Positions 5,289-7,898 of a stretch of 7,898 nt of DNA are shown piece after piece. Position numbers and translations under genes: made by a program. The first letter of the stretch is position 1. Every line of letters starts with the position of its first letter. Origin of the DNA: Acidimicrobiaceae bacterium (GTDB taxonomy: Bacteria > Actinomycetota > Acidimicrobiia > Acidimicrobiales > Bog-793); assembly GCA_027459565.1 (NCBI GenBank), contig DAIDIA010000244.1, forward strand, positions 1 to 7,898, written 5' to 3'. The notes under the pieces were generated by a model. That model did not search any database and had not been told where the DNA came from. It was given only the letters and a program-made list of their open reading frames with translations.

Positions 5289-6054
5289 CCCAAATGCGTC
5301 GCGCGACGCGGCCGATCTCCGTCTCGAGCGAGGGGCGCGCCCCGCGTACTACGCCGCGCGTCCAGGGCCGTGGCGCGACTGGTGGACGCTCTTGCACCCT
5401 CCCTACACCGCCTGGTTCTTGTCCTACGTGGTGATCGGCGCCTCGCTCGCCCCGCGCGTCGAGGTGTCGCGCCTGCTCTATGGAGTCCTCGCGTTCTTCC
5501 TCGCCGTTGGACTCGGCGCGCACTGTCTTGACGAGCTCCACGGTCGGCCGCTTCGCACGCAGATCCCCTCGGCGACCCTGGTGGTCATCGCCCTTGTCGG
5601 CACCGTCGGGGCACTCGTCCTCGGTGTCGTGGGCATAAGCGAGATCGGTTGGTCCCTGCTTCCGTTCATGGTCGTCGGTCCGTTCATCCTCGTCGTGTAC
5701 AACCTCGAGCTCTTCGGGGGAGCGTTGCACAACGACGTCACCTTCGCGATCGCCTGGGGAGCGTTCCCCCTCCTGACCGCCTATGTCGGCGAGACCGGCC
5801 GCCTGGCGCTCGCACCGGTGGTCGCAGCGACCGGCGCGGCCGCGCTGTCATTCGCCCAGCGCGCGCTCAGCACCCCGGCGCGCCATCTCCGTCGCCAGGT
5901 TTCGAGCGTCGAGGGTGCGCTCATCCTCACTGATGGCCGGCGCGTCAATATCGACGAGCGGACACTCCTCGCACCGCTCGAGCGGGCGCTCCAGGCATCG
6001 TCGTGGGCGATCGTGCTCCTCGCAGCCGCCATCGCCATCTCCCGACTCTCCTAG
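5281..6054 (+). CDS. Polytopic membrane protein, diverged UbiA/MenA-superfamily-like
   Basis: This 257-residue protein has about six to seven membrane segments (near 43-57, 64-80, 98-119, 126-141, 152-168, 175-191 and 241-255). Its opening, LHPPYTAWFLSYVVIGASL (38-56), resembles the first helix of UbiA prenyltransferases. HCLDELHGRPLRT (81-93) sits where the family's first Asp-rich motif and following RPL would be. ALHNDVTFAIAWGAFPLLTAYVGETG (148-173) resembles the MenA segment that ends in a Tyr-rich, TG-terminated helix. The classical NDxxDxxxD is absent, only Asp84 and Glu85 remaining. A soluble insert at about 192-237 (RHLRRQVSSVEG...DGRRVNIDERTLL) precedes the last helix. The ATG lies inside the end of menG (ATGGATGA overlap) with AAGAGG five bases upstream, so it is translationally coupled to menG. 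A quinone-related membrane role is inferred from context; whether it transfers prenyl groups is unknown. Confidence 0.65.
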   Translation: MDDPNASRDAADLRLERGARPAYYAARPGPWRDWWTLLHPPYTAWFLSYVVIGASLAPRVEVSRLLYGVLAFFLAVGLGAHCLDELHGRPLRTQIPSATLVVIALVGTVGALVLGVVGISEIGWSLLPFMVVGPFILVVYNLELFGGALHNDVTFAIAWGAFPLLTAYVGETGRLALAPVVAATGAAALSFAQRALSTPARHLRRQVSSVEGALILTDGRRVNIDERTLLAPLERALQASSWAIVLLAAAIAISRLS

Positions 6055-6059
6055 GTCGA

Positions 6060-6094
6060 CAACGCTCGCGCCGGTTCCTCGCCGAGCGGAGTTG
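6060..6094. terminator. Possible bidirectional terminator between convergent genes
   Basis: CGCTCG (6063-6068) and CGAGCG (6083-6088) pair, and CAA (6060-6062) can pair with TTG (6092-6094) beyond a small bulge. The hairpin lies in the 43-base gap between two convergent genes, where a shared terminator is expected. It lacks T-runs on either side, so the assignment rests on position and pairing only. Confidence 0.3.
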
Positions 6095-6097
6095 GGG

Positions 6098-7378
6098 CTA
6101 GTGGGTCTCCGGGCGATCGGCGAGCGCGTCGCGCACGGGGTCGTACGGCGCTGTCTCCCTCGGTGACCTTGGCCCGTAGCGGACATCGGTTGCATGGACG
6201 ACGAGCGTGAAGCAGAAGGTGGAGAATCCGATGCTCGCGAGCAAAACGCCGACGACGCCGAGGTGATCGATCGCGGAGGTGGCAGCGGGCAGGGTGAACC
6301 CTCTGTGGACATAGGTGATGAAGAGCGCGAGGCTCAACCCCACTCCGACGACGAGGACGCTCAGGCTCGCGACCGCGGCCCCCGTGTAGTCGAACACCCG
6401 GTGCCAGCGCGCCCTTGCCTCTCCGGTGTAGTCACAGAACATCTGGGCGAGACAGCCGAAGAAGAAGATGTTGAGTCCGGCGAGGCTCATCGCGAGGCCG
6501 AGCAGCATCCAGTAGAGATTGAACTGCACGTTGTCGATCTCGATGGGACCGACGGCGAGTGGCAGGGTGATGATGAGTCCGAGGAAGAAGAGGAGCAGTC
6601 CCGGCTTGAGCGCGAAGAACTCGGCCTTGTAGATGAACATCGCGCGCAGGTTGATCCACGCCGCCTTGTAGGGCGAGAGCCATCCCGATCGCCGGTGGTG
6701 CGAGAGTCGTCCGTTGCGGTCCGCGTAGAACGTGACCGGGACCTCGACCGTGTCCAGATCCATCCGGACGGATTTGAGCACCATCTCGGACGCGTACTCC
6801 CACGACTGCGAGGTGAGTCCCATCCGGACGAGGGCCTCTCTGGTGATGCCGCGCATGCCGCAGTGGATATCGGTAAAGCGCGAGTGGTACACGCGGTTGA
6901 GGATCCAAGTGGTGAGTGGAGTCCCGACATACTGATGCAGCCTCGGCATCGCGCCCTTCTCGATAGAGCCGAGCCAGCGTGAACCCATCACGTACTCGTG
7001 ACCCGCGCGGAGGGCATCGATGAACGGCTGAATCAGGCGGAAGTCATAGGTGCAGTCCGCGTCTCCCATGATGACGTAACGTCCGCGGATATAGGGAATC
7101 GCGTCGATGTACGCGCGTCCGAGGCCCCTGCGGGGCGTGAGGAGTACACGCGCCCCTGCCGCTTGCGCGAGGAGCGGTGTGTCGTCGTCGGAGCTGTCGA
7201 CGATGAGGATCTCGCCGCGGACGTTGGCCGTGCGGAGTCCCTCGTGGCACCACGCGACGAACTCCGCGATCGTGAGGCGCTCGTTGACCGCGGGGATGAC
7301 GATCGAGACCTCGGGATCTTCGACGTCGTCTTTCGGCAAGAGCATCCTCGGTGCAAGGGACTCGGGTGCGATGCTCAT
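6098..7378 (-). CDS. Family 2 glycosyltransferase with C-terminal membrane domain (polyprenyl-phosphate type)
   Basis: The 426-residue protein has a cytoplasmic GT-A domain followed by four membrane helices. The catalytic domain starts at VSIVIPAVNE (24-33), where Asn replaces nothing essential. It continues with ILIVDSSDDDT (57-67), GLGRAYIDAI (85-94), the metal and nucleotide-sugar binding motif GDADCTYD (105-112), MGSRW (131-135) and the acceptor-loop region DIHCGMRGITRE (170-181). WEYASEMVLKS (193-203) and the Arg/His stretch near 221-231 complete a dolichol-phosphate-sugar synthase-like core. Membrane helices lie at about 258-277, 288-312, 331-357 and 372-397. Such enzymes load a sugar onto a polyprenyl phosphate for envelope glycans or protein glycosylation; the exact sugar and acceptor cannot be read from sequence. 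The ATG at 7378 has only weak GAGAG upstream; Met12 is an alternative. It follows a methyltransferase gene by 78 bases on the same strand, probably in one transcript. Confidence 0.88.
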   Translation of the reverse strand: MSIAPESLAPRMLLPKDDVEDPEVSIVIPAVNERLTIAEFVAWCHEGLRTANVRGEILIVDSSDDDTPLLAQAAGARVLLTPRRGLGRAYIDAIPYIRGRYVIMGDADCTYDFRLIQPFIDALRAGHEYVMGSRWLGSIEKGAMPRLHQYVGTPLTTWILNRVYHSRFTDIHCGMRGITREALVRMGLTSQSWEYASEMVLKSVRMDLDTVEVPVTFYADRNGRLSHHRRSGWLSPYKAAWINLRAMFIYKAEFFALKPGLLLFFLGLIITLPLAVGPIEIDNVQFNLYWMLLGLAMSLAGLNIFFFGCLAQMFCDYTGEARARWHRVFDYTGAAVASLSVLVVGVGLSLALFITYVHRGFTLPAATSAIDHLGVVGVLLASIGFSTFCFTLVVHATDVRYGPRSPRETAPYDPVRDALADRPETH

Positions 7379-7399
7379 CGCGACTCTCGGTCGCGCCGA

Positions 7400-7417
7400 C
7401 CCGATATCGTCATCGGG
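7400..7417. repeat. Short perfect inverted repeat between methyltransferase and glycosyltransferase genes
   Basis: CCCGAT (7400-7405) and ATCGGG (7412-7417) flank a six-base spacer, itself ATCGTC. The repeat lies in the 78-base gap, 22 bases upstream of the glycosyltransferase ATG. It may form an mRNA hairpin or attenuate expression between the two genes. No promoter-like hexamers stand out beside it. Confidence 0.3.
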
Positions 7418-7456
7418 CTCCGCGTCCTTCGCTCGCGCGCAATGGCATTCCCGGAT

Positions 7457-7898
7457 TCAGAATTTCTTCGCGACGGCGATGGTGTTGCTGCGCAGCTTGT
7501 GCCGGCGGATCTTGATCGCGCTCGGAGCGAATCCCGCACGGACGAGGAGGGGCCAGAGGTCGCGCGGCGCGTAGTACATCTTGTGGTCATCCATCTCAAA
7601 TCTAGGACTCAGACCGAGACGGAAGGCGGAGAACTCGAGCAGGCGTTTTCCCAGCCAGTTCGGCACATTGACGATCAAGACGCCGCCCCTCGCGGTCACC
7701 CGGTAGAGCTCGTCGAGCATCAGCTGGGGTGTGCCGAGGTGCTCGAGCACCGAGACACAGAGCGCGATGTCGATGCTCTCGGACGAGACGCGTCCCATCG
7801 CTCCGGGAAGCTGGCCCTCGATCGCGGTCACCTTCGCCTCTCCCTTGAGCTCAGGAGCGATGCCGACATCGATGAGGGTGACATGGGATGCCCGGTCG
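7457..7898 (-). CDS. Class I SAM-dependent methyltransferase, 5' end beyond the window
   Basis: The frame is open from the right edge to the TGA at 7457-7459, giving 146 visible residues with the N-terminus missing. Starting it at the internal GTG 7831 would cut through the fold, so I treat the gene as running off the window. Visible parts are a strand VTLIDVGIAPE near the edge, then SIDIALCVSVLEHLGTPQLML, which is the post-II acidic and VLEH segment of Methyltransf_11-type enzymes. LYRVTARGGVLIVNVPNW follows, the usual strand after motif III. The rest (MYYAPRDLWPLLVRAGF) is the family's C-terminal helix-strand pair. The first Gly-rich SAM loop would lie outside the window. Gene order suggests a role in the same glycan or lipid pathway as the following glycosyltransferase. 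The substrate cannot be inferred. Confidence 0.82.
   Translation of the reverse strand, partial: DRASHVTLIDVGIAPELKGEAKVTAIEGQLPGAMGRVSSESIDIALCVSVLEHLGTPQLMLDELYRVTARGGVLIVNVPNWLGKRLLEFSAFRLGLSPRFEMDDHKMYYAPRDLWPLLVRAGFAPSAIKIRRHKLRSNTIAVAKKF

Noticed and set aside
6194..6982. 262-residue plus-strand open frame, very acidic
   Set aside because: It is antisense to the glycosyltransferase; the Asp/Glu/Arg-rich composition mirrors its hydrophobic helices. No family resemblance.

Overview
The window is high-GC bacterial DNA with dense, mostly uninterrupted genes. It looks actinobacterial, and my best guess is an Acidimicrobiia-like lineage. The reasons are a secreted lipoprotein with an Mtb12-type domain, a menaquinone-type methyltransferase beside a geranylgeranyl reductase (an association also found in mycobacteria), GTG and TTG starts, and weak Shine-Dalgarno sequences. 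The taxonomic placement is inference; no rRNA or other marker gene is present.

Left part (1-1558): a non-coding, hairpin-rich stretch leads into a lipoprotein gene (218-730). Its promoter region carries three copies of the heptamer GGCGATA. After a 276-base gap comes a small four-helix membrane protein (1007-1447). Its start region is an exact 18-bp triplication that supplies six in-frame ATG codons, directly preceded by a hairpin.

Middle (1559-3131, minus strand): a complete hipBA toxin-antitoxin module, with antitoxin HipB first and the HipA kinase overlapping it by one base. A 30-bp near-perfect palindrome plus an extra half-site lies in the AT-rich leader and is a strong operator candidate. 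The hipA gene is clearly less GC-rich than its neighbours, so the module was probably acquired horizontally.

Right-centre (3227-6054): a likely isoprenoid-quinone group. A geranylgeranyl-reductase-family flavoprotein (minus strand) is divergent from a UbiE/MenG-type methyltransferase. The methyltransferase is translationally coupled (8-bp overlap) to a polytopic membrane protein that looks like a diverged UbiA/MenA-superfamily member with an altered first Asp motif. Together they plausibly methylate and partly saturate a menaquinone; the role of the third protein is open.

Right end (6098-7898, minus strand): an envelope glycan or lipid-linked sugar pair. A class I SAM methyltransferase, cut by the window edge, lies upstream of a family 2 glycosyltransferase with a C-terminal membrane domain. 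The glycosyltransferase converges on the quinone group across a 43-base gap.

I found no rRNA, tRNA, CRISPR array, transposase or phage gene, and nothing that amounts to a clearly new multi-gene system. The most unusual items are the triplicated start module, the hipBA operator architecture, and the UbiA-like partner of the methyltransferase.
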